64,000 bases of DNA, taken from Fenollaria timonensis. Its GTDB lineage: Bacteria; Bacillota; Clostridia; Tissierellales; Peptoniphilaceae. The position numbers were made by a program, and so were the translations under genes. This document shows positions 54,512-63,227 of this stretch, in pieces. Positions within the stretch are counted from its first letter, which is position 1, and each line of letters starts with the position of its first letter. The DNA is taken from NCBI RefSeq assembly GCF_001457835.1, contig NZ_LN898230.1, positions 823,600 through 887,599 on the forward strand. The letters are read 5' to 3'. The notes below the pieces were generated by a model. It ran no database searches, had not been told where the DNA came from, and was given only the letters and a program-made list of their open reading frames with translations.

Positions 54512-55465
54512 CTATTTTAATTTTTCTCTAAGCTTTTCAAGCATGTCTTTACTCATTGCATCAAGATCGTATTTAGGCTTCCAGCCCCACTCTTCTCTTG
54601 CGCAGCTATCGTCTAATGAGTTTGGCCATGAATCTGCAATTGCTTGTCTAACTGGGTCAACATTGTATGTCATAGTAAAGTCTGGCATAAATTTTTGAAT
54701 TGACTTCTTAATTTCTTCTGGTTCAAAGCTCATTGCAGCGATGTTGAATGCATTTCTGTGTATTAGTTTTGATCCGTCTGCTTCGATAAGTTCAAGAACT
54801 GCATCAAGTGCATCTGGCATATACATCATGTCCATGTATGTACCTTCTTTGATGAAGCATTCGTATGAGCCTTTCTTAATTGCGTCATAGTAGATATGAA
54901 CTGCGTAGTCTGTTGTTCCTCCACCTGGAAGTGTATCATATGAGATGATACCAGGGAATCTAACTCCTCTTGTATCAACGCCAAATCTTAAGTGATAGTA
55001 GTCGCAAAGGTTTTCTCCAGCTACTTTAGTTACACCGTACATAGATGTTGGTCTTTGTAATGTTGTTTGAGGTGTTTTATCCTTTGGTGTTTCTGGTCCA
55101 AAACAAGCGATTGAGCTTGGCGTAAATACTTGGCATTCATTTTCTCTAGCAACTTCCAATACATTGTATAAGCCGCCCATGTTGATTTGCCAGCACTTTT
55201 GTGGTACCTTTTCACCAACTGCTGATAGAAGTGCTGCTAAGTGAACTATAGTGTTTACTTGATATTTATCTGCAACTTCTTTAATTCTCTTTCCATCTGT
55301 AACGTCAATTAATTCGAATGGACCTGCGTCAATGATGTCTTTTCTTTCAGGTAATTCTCTAACGTCTGATACAACAACATTGTCGTCGCCGTATTCTTTT
55401 CTAAATCTCTTTACAAGTTCAGAACCAATTTGTCCTAAAGCTCCAGTAACTAATACTTTTCTCAT
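54512..55465 (-). CDS. NAD-dependent L-threonine 3-dehydrogenase (epimerase-type SDR)
   Basis: A 317-residue extended SDR. Rossmann motif VTGALGQIGSEL (6-17), catalytic YGVTKVAGE (Tyr-x3-Lys near 143), and the threonine-dehydrogenase hallmark LPGGGTTDYAVHIYYDA near 180, which separates it from UDP-sugar epimerases. It oxidises threonine to 2-amino-3-ketobutyrate. AGGAGG lies 6 bases before the ATG. It follows ridA by 9 bases; no 2-amino-3-ketobutyrate ligase lies beside it. Confidence 0.93.
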   Translation of the reverse strand: MRKVLVTGALGQIGSELVKRFRKEYGDDNVVVSDVRELPERKDIIDAGPFELIDVTDGKRIKEVADKYQVNTIVHLAALLSAVGEKVPQKCWQINMGGLYNVLEVARENECQVFTPSSIACFGPETPKDKTPQTTLQRPTSMYGVTKVAGENLCDYYHLRFGVDTRGVRFPGIISYDTLPGGGTTDYAVHIYYDAIKKGSYECFIKEGTYMDMMYMPDALDAVLELIEADGSKLIHRNAFNIAAMSFEPEEIKKSIQKFMPDFTMTYNVDPVRQAIADSWPNSLDDSCAREEWGWKPKYDLDAMSKDMLEKLREKLK

Positions 55466-55474
55466 TTCTTCCTC

Positions 55475-55855
55475 CTATTTGTATGCAATTGCTTCTATTT
55501 CAATAAGCCCATTCTTTGGTAGAGTTGATACCTCTACGCAAGATCTTGCAGGTTTATGACTTGAGAAGTATTTTTCGTAAACGCCATTAACTTTTGAAAA
55601 ATCTTTCATATCTTTTACAAAGATAGTTGTCTTAACTACGTCTTCTAATGTGAAGCCAGCTTCATTTAGAATTGCCTCTACATTTTTAATTGATTGTTCA
55701 GTAGCCTTTTCAATATCATCAGAAATTAACTCTCCTGTTTCAGGATTGATAGGTAGTTGACCTGATGTGAAACAAAATCTTTCAAAAGCTATTGCTTGTG
55801 AATATGGTCCTACAGCACCTGGTGCTTTTTTAGTGTCTACAGTTTTTAGACTCAT
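55475..55855 (-). CDS. RidA family enamine/imine deaminase
   Basis: A 126-residue YjgF/YER057c/UK114 protein that hydrolyses reactive 2-aminoacrylate and related imines. AVGPYSQAI near 15 and the CVEVSTLPKNGLIEIEAIA C terminus (with the preceding Arg) are typical. The product of serine or threonine dehydratases forms such imines, which fits the serine dehydratase and threonine dehydrogenase of the window. It lies 2 bases behind rsfS. Confidence 0.95.
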   Translation of the reverse strand: MSLKTVDTKKAPGAVGPYSQAIAFERFCFTSGQLPINPETGELISDDIEKATEQSIKNVEAILNEAGFTLEDVVKTTIFVKDMKDFSKVNGVYEKYFSSHKPARSCVEVSTLPKNGLIEIEAIAYK

Positions 55856-55857
55856 TC

Positions 55858-56199
55858 TTATTCCTCACTTTCTATTTCTAAGTTTTTCCATAATCTTTCA
55901 AGATTATAGTATTCTCTATCGTCGCTTAAGAATATGTGAACGATTACGTCTTCATAATCCATGATTATCCAATTGCTTGTTGCTTTGCCTTCAACACGTC
56001 TTGGCAATACGCCTTGTACGGCAAGTTTTTCATCAACCTCATCCATGATTGACTCAGCTTGTGATTTATTATTGGCTGAACAGATTACAAAATAATCAGC
56101 AATAGAGCTTCTATCTCCTATAAATAAACTATTTATGTCAAAGCCCTTCTTCGCTTCAATTGCATTTTGAATTATTTCTAACTTTTCTTTAATTTCCAA
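55858..56199 (-). CDS. Ribosome silencing factor RsfS
   Basis: A 113-residue Iojap/RsfS protein that binds L14 and blocks subunit joining in starvation. The signature is the YFVICSANNKSQAESIMDEV stretch and the SNWIIMDYEDVIVHIF motif. The start is TTG at 56199 with AAAGGAG 9 bases upstream. It follows yqeK by 3 bases. Confidence 0.94.
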   Translation of the reverse strand: MEIKEKLEIIQNAIEAKKGFDINSLFIGDRSSIADYFVICSANNKSQAESIMDEVDEKLAVQGVLPRRVEGKATSNWIIMDYEDVIVHIFLSDDREYYNLERLWKNLEIESEE

Positions 56200-56202
56200 A
56201 AA

Positions 56203-56790
56203 TTATTCTCCTTTCAACTCCAATAATAATGAATTTCTTGTTTTTAATGACTGTGGGTGAACGTATAAGCCTTCTTCAAGTAAATAGCACAGGTTGTAAT
56301 TCACTGCTTCATACGCTGCCTTTGTAAGGCCTTCGTACTTAAACTCTCTAAGCTTTTCAGCCATGGAATATGTTCTTAAAGGCTCTGCAAAATCTGCATA
56401 AAACACAATCTTCTCTAAATCACTCATATTTTCTCTACCAAGTGCGTGATTTTTTATAGCTAAAAGCACTTCTTCATCCTCTATGCCATACTCATCTCTT
56501 GCTATATAGTAGCCGAGTAAAGCATGAAGCACTTTTATAGTGTGATTTAAGTCACCATCAATTATTATATCAAATTCTTTTGCCTTTTGCAATATCTTAT
56601 CTGTATCTTTATATTTTGCACAGTCGTGTAAAAGTCCTGCAACCCTTGCTTTTTCTTCATCTACGCCGTAATATTTTGCAAGCTCTACTGAAAAATTCAT
56701 AACTGATAAAGAGTGCTCATACCTTGACGCCTTTACTCCGCTTTTTAGTTTTTCTTTAAACTTTTCAATATCATACATATAGCTTCTCAT
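56203..56790 (-). CDS. YqeK-type HD-domain hydrolase
   Basis: A 195-residue HD-superfamily protein; B. subtilis YqeK hydrolyses diadenosine tetraphosphate. HSLSVMNFSVELA (His) and AGLLHDCAKY (HD) lie near 26-55, then HTIKVLHALLGYYIA and KNHALGRENMSDLEKIVFYADFAE. It overlaps nadD; the ATG at 56778 is an alternative start that would shorten the protein by four residues. Confidence 0.93.
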   Translation of the reverse strand: MRSYMYDIEKFKEKLKSGVKASRYEHSLSVMNFSVELAKYYGVDEEKARVAGLLHDCAKYKDTDKILQKAKEFDIIIDGDLNHTIKVLHALLGYYIARDEYGIEDEEVLLAIKNHALGRENMSDLEKIVFYADFAEPLRTYSMAEKLREFKYEGLTKAAYEAVNYNLCYLLEEGLYVHPQSLKTRNSLLLELKGE

Positions 56791-57361
56791 CCCTTATAAA
56801 TTTTTCTACATCATCCCTGACAAGGTACTTGATCGACTTGCCGCTCTTTATCATCTCTCGTATCATGCTTGATGATATCTCAATTCTTTTATTATCTAAA
56901 ACTTTTATATCGGCGCCGTACTTTTCTTTGTACTCAGCTATCTTTATGGCGATGGCCTCGTCTTCTTCATCTCTTTTAAGTACAAGAACTTTATATTTTT
57001 TAAGTATCTCGTCTATCTTGTACCACCAATCAAGATTCATAAGGCTATCTGAGCCTATAAGTATGGTGATATAGTCTTCACTAAGCTTTGAAATCTTTTC
57101 AAGTATCAAGTAAAGCCTTCCTTCCAAATTATATCTCTTTTCTATGCTTGAGTAGGCAAATTTATCATTGTCCTTTATCGCCATCTTTAGCATTTTAAGT
57201 CTTGTATCAAAATCAAGTGTATCCTTATAATATGGATTCATAGTCGGAATAAAGACTACCTTATCAAAGCCCTCTTCATTGATGCAGTGCTCAGCCAATA
57301 TCAAGTGCCCATTGTGAATGGGATTAAATGTTCCGCCAAAAATAAGTATCTTATTTTTCAT
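56771..57361 (-). CDS. Nicotinate-mononucleotide adenylyltransferase
   Basis: A 196-residue nucleotidyltransferase making deamido-NAD. IFGGTFNPIHNGHLILAE (about 7-24) has the GTFxPxHxGH motif and ISSSMIREM near 166 the ISSTxxR motif. It overlaps yhbY by 11 bases and yqeK by about 20, so translation is coupled; no clear ribosome site precedes it. Confidence 0.95.
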   Translation of the reverse strand: MKNKILIFGGTFNPIHNGHLILAEHCINEEGFDKVVFIPTMNPYYKDTLDFDTRLKMLKMAIKDNDKFAYSSIEKRYNLEGRLYLILEKISKLSEDYITILIGSDSLMNLDWWYKIDEILKKYKVLVLKRDEEDEAIAIKIAEYKEKYGADIKVLDNKRIEISSSMIREMIKSGKSIKYLVRDDVEKFIRDEKLYV

Positions 57362-57644
57362 CTTGCAAAAGTCTCGGTCTCTTCAATGACTCTCTATAAA
57401 TTACAAATATCGAGCCAATTTGTTGAACGAACTCACAGTTAAGCTCTTCCATAAGAAAGGCTTGCGCTTCTTTTACATCTTCTGACGAATTATTTAAAAC
57501 TCTAATCTTAACAATTTCATTCTTTTCTAAATAATCATCAATTTGATTAATAAATTCAGCCGAGATGCCTTCCTTGCCTATTTGAAATGTAGCTTTTAAA
57601 TTTTGTGCGATTGATTTTAACTTTGCTCTTTCTTTTCCTGTCAT
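57351..57644 (-). CDS. YhbY family RNA-binding protein (CRM domain)
   Basis: A 97-residue protein of one CRM domain: LKSIAQNLKATFQIGKEGISAEFINQIDDYLEKNEIVKIRVL, with the GxxG-like loop. It associates with pre-50S particles. GATAGGTGA lies 6 bases before the ATG. It follows obgE by 8 bases. Confidence 0.94.
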   Translation of the reverse strand: MTGKERAKLKSIAQNLKATFQIGKEGISAEFINQIDDYLEKNEIVKIRVLNNSSEDVKEAQAFLMEELNCEFVQQIGSIFVIYRESLKRPRLLQDEK

Positions 57645-57652
57645 AATATCAC

Positions 57653-58921
57653 CTATCTATAATAATCAAACTCGAAGCCGCATACATCGACTGTATCTGA
57701 GTCTTCTAGTCCAAGCTCTCTAAGCTCGTCCATGATGCCTTCATTTTCAAGGAATCTTTGGAAATATCTTAGTGAGTCTATATTGTCAGCATAAACGCCT
57801 GCTAAAACGTTCTCAACCTTAGTTCCTTCTACGAAATAAATGCCATTTGATTTATATACATGAACAGGAATGTCTGTATCCTCTTTGATGTATACTTCGT
57901 CATCGAATGTTTCGTTAACATTTCTTGGCATATCCTCGATGATGTCATATAGCTTATACTTAAGCATCTCAACGCCTTCAAGCGTTGCACTACTTGTAAT
58001 AACGCTATCGTAGCCCATCTCTTTAAAATCGTTTTGAAGCTTTTCTAGCTCTTCTTTTTCATAAACTAAATCTGCCTTATTTAATACGACTAATTGCTTT
58101 TTATCTTTTAACTTTTCATTATAAGAAAATAATTCTTCGTTTATCTTTTTAAAATCTTCAATCGGGTTTTCTCTCTCTGATCTTGATGCATCAACAACGT
58201 GAGCAAGTACATTGGTCCTTTCTATATGCTTTAAGAAGCTATGACCAAGTCCAAGACCTTCGTGTGCCCCTTCTATAAGCCCTGGTATATCAGCCGCAAC
58301 AAAGCTGTTATTGTCCTTAGTTGTAACTACGCCAAGGTTTGGCTCAAGTGTTGTGAAGTGATAGTTAGCAATTTTTGGTTTTGCTCTTGATATCACCGAT
58401 AAAAGCGATGATTTACCTACGTTTGGGTAGCCTATGAAGCCAACGTCTGCTATAAGCTTTAACTCAAGTATTACTTTTATCTCTTCACCTTTTTTACCAG
58501 GCTCTGCAAATGTTGGTGCCTGTCTTACAGAGTTTTTGAACTTTGCATTGCCTCTTCCACCACGGCCGCCTTTGGCTATGATGACTTCGTCGCCATCATT
58601 TTTTAAGTCCATAATAAGTCCCTTTGAATTATACTCCTTAACAAGTGTTCCAACTGGAACTTTAAGGACTAAGTCCTCACCATCTTTACCATATTGCAAT
58701 TTATTTTTGCCGTTTTCACCATTATCAGCTTTAAATATTCTCTTATGTTTAAAATCTATTAGCGTTCTCATATTTGAGTCAGCTCTTAAAATGATGGATG
58801 CACCCTTACCTCCATCGCCGCCATAAGGTCCTCCAGCAGGTTCAAACTTTTCTCTTCTCCAGCCAACCATGCCGTCTCCGCCCTTACCAGCTTTTAATTC
58901 TAATACTACCATGTCTAACAC
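57653..58921 (-). CDS. GTPase ObgE/CgtA
   Basis: A 422-residue GTPase of ribosome assembly and stress control. Glycine-rich Obg fold (1-158: AGKGGDGMVGWRREKFEPAG), G domain (about 159-335) with GYPNVGKSSLLS, DIPGLIEGAHEG and NKADLV, and the C-terminal OCT domain. The start is GTG at 58921 with AAGGTGG 7 bases upstream; an ATG three codons later is possible. Confidence 0.95.
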   Translation of the reverse strand: MLDMVVLELKAGKGGDGMVGWRREKFEPAGGPYGGDGGKGASIILRADSNMRTLIDFKHKRIFKADNGENGKNKLQYGKDGEDLVLKVPVGTLVKEYNSKGLIMDLKNDGDEVIIAKGGRGGRGNAKFKNSVRQAPTFAEPGKKGEEIKVILELKLIADVGFIGYPNVGKSSLLSVISRAKPKIANYHFTTLEPNLGVVTTKDNNSFVAADIPGLIEGAHEGLGLGHSFLKHIERTNVLAHVVDASRSERENPIEDFKKINEELFSYNEKLKDKKQLVVLNKADLVYEKEELEKLQNDFKEMGYDSVITSSATLEGVEMLKYKLYDIIEDMPRNVNETFDDEVYIKEDTDIPVHVYKSNGIYFVEGTKVENVLAGVYADNIDSLRYFQRFLENEGIMDELRELGLEDSDTVDVCGFEFDYYR

Positions 58922-58936
58922 ATTATCACCACCTTA

Positions 58937-58965
58937 ATAAAAAAGGAACCGTGTACCGGTTCCTT
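58937..58965 (-). terminator. Terminator between rpmA and obgE
   Basis: AAGGAACCG / CGGTTCCTT, a perfect 9-bp stem with a 5-base loop, followed by TTTTTATT on the minus strand. It would separate the ribosomal-protein unit from obgE and downstream genes; I find no strong promoter for obgE in the remaining bases, so partial read-through is likely. Confidence 0.9.
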
Positions 58966-58969
58966 AAAA

Positions 58970-59260
58970 CTATGCTAAAACTTCTTTTGGATATACACTT
59001 ACTTGTTTTCTTTTCTTGTCTTTTCTTTCGAATTTAACAACGCCATCAATCATAGCAAAAAGTGTATCGTCTTTTCCTCTACCGACATTATTACCGGGAT
59101 GAATCTTTGTTCCTCTTTGTCTTACAAGAATGTTACCTGATAGAACGAATTGTCCGTCTCCACGCTTTGTTCCAAGCATTTTTGGCTTACTGTCTCTACC
59201 GTTTTTTGAAGAACCAAGTCCCTTTTTAGAGGAGAATAATTGTAAATTAATTTTTAACAT
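58970..59260 (-). CDS. Ribosomal protein bL27
   Basis: A 96-residue L27 with the Firmicutes N-terminal extension ([17 protein letters not shown]). The Prp protease removes this extension after the LQLF stretch, and Prp is encoded immediately upstream with 7 bases of overlap. AAGGAGG lies 6 bases before the ATG. Confidence 0.97.
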   Translation of the reverse strand: MLKINLQLFSSKKGLGSSKNGRDSKPKMLGTKRGDGQFVLSGNILVRQRGTKIHPGNNVGRGKDDTLFAMIDGVVKFERKDKKRKQVSVYPKEVLA

Positions 59261-59616
59261 TTCTTTACCTCCTTCACATATAAAGCCACTTTATCGGAGT
59301 GTTCCTTATATATATTTTTAACGCTTAGTAATAAAGACTTTAATAGTATCTGACTTATGTAGTCCTTTTCAGAATCATCTGTCCTATACTTAAAACTTAA
59401 TTTAACCTCGTCTTTATCATCATCTTCATAAATTTCTACGAAGTACTCTTCGTTTTCATTTAATCCTGCTATTTCTTCTAAAGAATTGACTGTTGATATA
59501 GAAAGAGCTGAGAGACTTGCGCAAACTATGCCATCTTCATGAGCGTAATTTGCATGCCCATCAAATTCAAATCCTAGTATCTTGTCATCCTTTTTGAAAA
59601 AACTTACTGTAGTCAT
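59254..59616 (-). CDS. Ribosomal-processing cysteine protease Prp
   Basis: A 120-residue cysteine protease that trims the N terminus of L27. Catalytic His in [21 protein letters not shown] and the Cys in the same segment are visible. It lies between rplU and rpmA as in other Firmicutes (ysxB). No clear ribosome site precedes the ATG, 2 bases behind rplU, suggesting coupling. Confidence 0.95.
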   Translation of the reverse strand: MTTVSFFKKDDKILGFEFDGHANYAHEDGIVCASLSALSISTVNSLEEIAGLNENEEYFVEIYEDDDKDEVKLSFKYRTDDSEKDYISQILLKSLLLSVKNIYKEHSDKVALYVKEVKKC

Positions 59617-59618
59617 AA

Positions 59619-59930
59619 CTAAGCTTCGATCTTAGTTACTTCTAATCTTGTAAATGGTTGTCTATGACCTTTTTTCTTTCTTTCGTTCTTTTTAGGTTTG
59701 TATTTGAATACAACAATCTTTTTAGATTTACCTTGTTTCAAAACTTTGCAAGTAACCTTAGCACCATCTACATAAGGTTTACCTACTTTATTATCCCCAT
59801 CATTAGAGACGAAAAGTACAGTGTCTAAGCTAATTTCGTCGCCTTCGTTAGCTTCTAACTTTTCTACGTGGATTACATCGTTTTCTTTAACCATGTATTG
59901 CTTTCCACCTGTTTCTACAATTGCGTACAA
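59619..59930 (-). CDS. Ribosomal protein bL21
   Basis: A 103-residue L21 ([19 protein letters not shown] start; [19 protein letters not shown] end). The start is TTG at 59930 because GGAGG lies 8 bases upstream and the resulting length equals the family's. A longer frame to 59975 begins inside the leader and lacks a ribosome site. Confidence 0.95.
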   Translation of the reverse strand: MYAIVETGGKQYMVKENDVIHVEKLEANEGDEISLDTVLFVSNDGDNKVGKPYVDGAKVTCKVLKQGKSKKIVVFKYKPKKNERKKKGHRQPFTRLEVTKIEA

Positions 59931-60001
59931 GTCTAATACCTCCTCTAACTTAGTCTCGCCATCATTGGTGATCAACTTAAAACCAATTCTGAGCGGTTTA
60001 C
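59931..60001 (-). promoter_or_regulatory. L21 leader RNA
   Basis: About 70 bases of structured leader ahead of rplU-prp-rpmA, ending in the GGAGG of rplU. Position and gene order match the autoregulatory L21 leader of low-GC Gram-positives; the segment with AAACCGCTCAGAATTGG and GGCGAGACTAAGTT is conserved-looking. A covariance search would settle it. Confidence 0.55.
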
Positions 60002-60007
60002 CTAACT

Positions 60008-60035
60008 ATTATATCAGAAATGATGAAAATGTCAA
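60008..60035 (-). promoter_or_regulatory. Promoter of rplU operon
   Basis: TTGACA (60030-60035), 16-base spacer, TGATATAAT extended -10 (TATAAT at 60008-60013). Confidence 0.85.
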
Positions 60036-60061
60036 GCTTTTTTTAAATAATATTTGATATT

Positions 60062-62137
60062 TTAGCTTTTTTTCTTATCAATCACTTCTTCGAAGCCACA
60101 ATTTGGACAAGTAATGATATTTTCTTTGCTCTTTCTCTTGATTGTTCTGTACTTGCCACACTTAGGACATGGCTTTGAATAAACCTCATCAAAGGTAGCG
60201 AAGTCACAGTTTGGATAGTTAGAGCAGCCGTAAAAAATTCTGCCTATCTTTGACTTCTTCTTAATTATATCGTGACCGCACTTAGGGCACATAGCTCCTG
60301 TCTTTTCAACGATTGGCTCAGTATACTTACACTCAGGGAAGCCCGAGCAGCCAAGGAACTTGCCATATCTTGATCTCTTAACAAGCATAGGCTTTCCGCA
60401 TAGCTTGCATTTAACGTCACTTACTTCATCTTTAAGCTCATAATCTTTTGCTTCTTTCTCGGCTCTTTCTACGTCCTTAATAAAGTCTTCGTAAAAGTCC
60501 GCTATTACATCCTTCCACTCGACTTTGCCGACAGCGATATCATCAAGTTTGCTCTCTAGATAAGCCGTGAACTTCGCATCGACTATGGAGTTAAAGTTCT
60601 CTTCCATAAGCTTAGTAACTGATATACCAAGCTCTGTCGGTATAAACATCTTCTTTTCTATCTCTATATAATTACGATTGATCAGTGTCGATATAGTTGG
60701 CGAGTAAGTACTTGGCCTGCCTATGCCAAGCTCTTCAAGTGCCTTAATCAAAGTCGCTTCTGTATAGTAGCTCTTAGGCTGAGTGAATTTCTTTTCGCCT
60801 TCTATCTTTTCTAAATCAACTTTATCTTTTGCCTTAAGCTTGACATCTTTCTTCTCATCAAACTTTTCATAAGAAGATACTTTTAAGAAACCATCAAACT
60901 TTAAGCTCTTGTAGTTTGATCTAAATATATATTTACCAGACGCAAAATCTATTGTCAATGTATCAAACTTAGCGCTCGCCATTTGTGTCATTAAAAATCT
61001 TTGCCAAATTAATCTATAAAGCTTAAGCTCGTCTTGCGACAAGTACTTTGATATTTGACTTGGATTTATGTTTATATTAACTGGTCTAATCGCTTCGTGC
61101 GCGTCTTGAGCGTTCTTTGACTTCTTTTGCGCGTAATTATTCTTCTTGTGATATTCCTTGCCATATTGACTAAGAATATAGCTTTGAGCAGCGCTACAAG
61201 CTTCATCAGAAAGCCTTGTTGAGTCGGTTCTCATGTAGGTGATGAGACCCGTTTGAGAGCCCCTGCCAATGTTAATACCTTCGTATAAGCTTTGAGCCAC
61301 TTTCATAGTCTTTGATGAGGAGAAATTTAATATCCTTGATGCATCTTGTTGAAGGGTACTTGTTGTATATGGCGGACTTGGCATTCTTGATGAAACAGAT
61401 TTTTTAACGCTTTCGCAAATGTGCTCAGCTGCCTTTATCTCTTTTACTATGGCATTCTTCTCTTTTACGTTATGAACATCAAGTTTATTCACTTTGCCCT
61501 TGCCATCGCTTGTTCCGACGAACTTTGCTTCGTACTCTTCACTTCCATGCTTATATAAAGCCTTTAAGTTCCAGTACTCTTCAGGAACAAAGGCATCTAT
61601 CTCTCTTTTTCTGTCAACAATAAGTTTAAGCGCACTTGATTGTACCCTACCTGCTGATAGACCAGATCTGATCTTCTTCCATAGTATTGGGCTTATCTTG
61701 TAACCAACTATCCTATCAAGCACTCTTCTTGCTTGCTGAGCGTCAACTAAGTCCATATCAATGCCGCGCGGCTCACCTATAGCCTTAGTTACAGCATTTT
61801 TAGTTATTTCATGAAACTCAATTCTGTCAAGCTCCTTTGGATCTATATCTAAAATATAAGCTAGGTGAAAGCTAATTGCCTCACCCTCTCTATCGGGGTC
61901 GGTTGCGAGATAAACTCTATCAGCTTTTTTAGCTAAATCCTTAAGCTCATTGATAATAGGTCCTTTTCCTCTTATATTAATATATTCTGGTTCAAAATTA
62001 TTTTCTACATCAATCGCAAACCTACTCTTTGGCAGGTCTCTTAAATGTCCCTTCGAAGCGACTATCTTATAAGTCTTTGGCAAAAACTTCGATATGGTCT
62101 TAGCCTTCGTTGGGGACTCAACTATAATTAAATCCAT
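60062..62137 (-). CDS. DNA topoisomerase I
   Basis: Type IA topoisomerase of 691 residues relaxing negative supercoils. Toprim domain at the start (MDLIIVESPTKAKTIS, LATDPDREGEAISFHLA), active Tyr in GLITYMRTDSTRLSDEA near 300, and three C-terminal four-Cys zinc fingers (CKLCGKPM, CPKCGHDI, CPKCGKYR). AAGGTGA lies 6 bases before the ATG. It follows dprA by 6 bases, the common dprA-topA order. Confidence 0.97.
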   Translation of the reverse strand: MDLIIVESPTKAKTISKFLPKTYKIVASKGHLRDLPKSRFAIDVENNFEPEYINIRGKGPIINELKDLAKKADRVYLATDPDREGEAISFHLAYILDIDPKELDRIEFHEITKNAVTKAIGEPRGIDMDLVDAQQARRVLDRIVGYKISPILWKKIRSGLSAGRVQSSALKLIVDRKREIDAFVPEEYWNLKALYKHGSEEYEAKFVGTSDGKGKVNKLDVHNVKEKNAIVKEIKAAEHICESVKKSVSSRMPSPPYTTSTLQQDASRILNFSSSKTMKVAQSLYEGINIGRGSQTGLITYMRTDSTRLSDEACSAAQSYILSQYGKEYHKKNNYAQKKSKNAQDAHEAIRPVNININPSQISKYLSQDELKLYRLIWQRFLMTQMASAKFDTLTIDFASGKYIFRSNYKSLKFDGFLKVSSYEKFDEKKDVKLKAKDKVDLEKIEGEKKFTQPKSYYTEATLIKALEELGIGRPSTYSPTISTLINRNYIEIEKKMFIPTELGISVTKLMEENFNSIVDAKFTAYLESKLDDIAVGKVEWKDVIADFYEDFIKDVERAEKEAKDYELKDEVSDVKCKLCGKPMLVKRSRYGKFLGCSGFPECKYTEPIVEKTGAMCPKCGHDIIKKKSKIGRIFYGCSNYPNCDFATFDEVYSKPCPKCGKYRTIKRKSKENIITCPNCGFEEVIDKKKS

Positions 62138-62143
62138 CTTTCA

Positions 62144-63226
62144 TCACCTTCTGTTCGCATAGTATGTTCTTTGTCCTTGACTCGTTATTACTCCTTTTAG
62201 CTCAAGTATTGTTAATAGAGCCGATAAGGAGGCGCTGTCAAGGCCCGCTTTTGCGAGTATTATCTCATAATTTACATCGCCATTTTTTATTATATCATAA
62301 ACTTTTCTTTCGTCATCACTTAAATCTAAATTTTCTTCTGCCATAGCTATGGAATTGTCCACCAGACTACTAGTTTCGATCAGGTCATCGATATTTGTGT
62401 ATATGCCTGCTCCATCCCTAATGAGCGTGTTGCAGCCCTCGCTATTGGCCGAGAAGATGTTGCCTGGAACGGCGTAGACGTCTCTTCCTTGCTCAAGCGC
62501 AAGTCTTGCTGTAATTAGTGAGCCGCTCCTCTTTTGCGCCTCAACAACTATAACTAATTTTGATAAGGCACTTATTATTCTATTTCTCACAGGAAAATTA
62601 TATCTTAGCGGCTGCTCCCCAAGAGGAAACTCTGATATAACTGCTCCGTGATCCGCTATCTCTGCGTAAAGTCTTTCGTTGCGCCTTGGGTATATCTGAT
62701 CAATACCATTACCAATAACGGCTATGGTTCTATTATCATTTTCAAGAGCTGTTTGATGCGCGATTGAGTCAATGCCAAGCGCAAGACCTGATATAATGCA
62801 GATCTTCTTCATAGATAAATCTCGAGCAATCTCCTTGCACGCGAGCTGGCCATAGCTTGTGGACTTTCTCGCACCAACTATGGCAACAGAGTTTTCATCA
62901 TCATCAATAATCTTTCCCTTGTAGAACAATAAATATGGTGGATCATCTATAAAAAACAATCTGCTTGGAAAATCTTCATCAAGAAAAGTCATGAAATCTG
63001 CGTCTATATTGTCAAGCTTTTCCTTAATTTTATATACGATTGCCTCTTTATCATCATTTACAATCTTATTTATAATTGCATCAGGAAATAGATTTAGCTT
63101 TTTTAATGAAGCTCTATCCATATTCATGATATCATTTAGCTCGATATTTAAATCAAATAAGCTAAATACAGCAGCTCTTTCAGCGAAGATGCTGTTTAAA
63201 TACAAAAGTATATCTCTAGTATCCAT
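62144..63226 (-). CDS. DNA processing protein DprA
   Basis: A 360-residue DprA/Smf. Extended Rossmann fold with AIVGARKSTSYGQLACKEIA, SGLALGIDSIAHQTAL, GNGIDQIYPRRN and AQKRSGSLITARLALEQGRDVYAVPG; a C-terminal winged-helix domain (about 295-360). It loads RecA onto incoming single-stranded DNA in transformation. GGAGA lies before the ATG; one base separates it from comM. Confidence 0.95.
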   Translation of the reverse strand: MDTRDILLYLNSIFAERAAVFSLFDLNIELNDIMNMDRASLKKLNLFPDAIINKIVNDDKEAIVYKIKEKLDNIDADFMTFLDEDFPSRLFFIDDPPYLLFYKGKIIDDDENSVAIVGARKSTSYGQLACKEIARDLSMKKICIISGLALGIDSIAHQTALENDNRTIAVIGNGIDQIYPRRNERLYAEIADHGAVISEFPLGEQPLRYNFPVRNRIISALSKLVIVVEAQKRSGSLITARLALEQGRDVYAVPGNIFSANSEGCNTLIRDGAGIYTNIDDLIETSSLVDNSIAMAEENLDLSDDERKVYDIIKNGDVNYEIILAKAGLDSASLSALLTILELKGVITSQGQRTYYANRR

Positions 63227-63227
63227 C

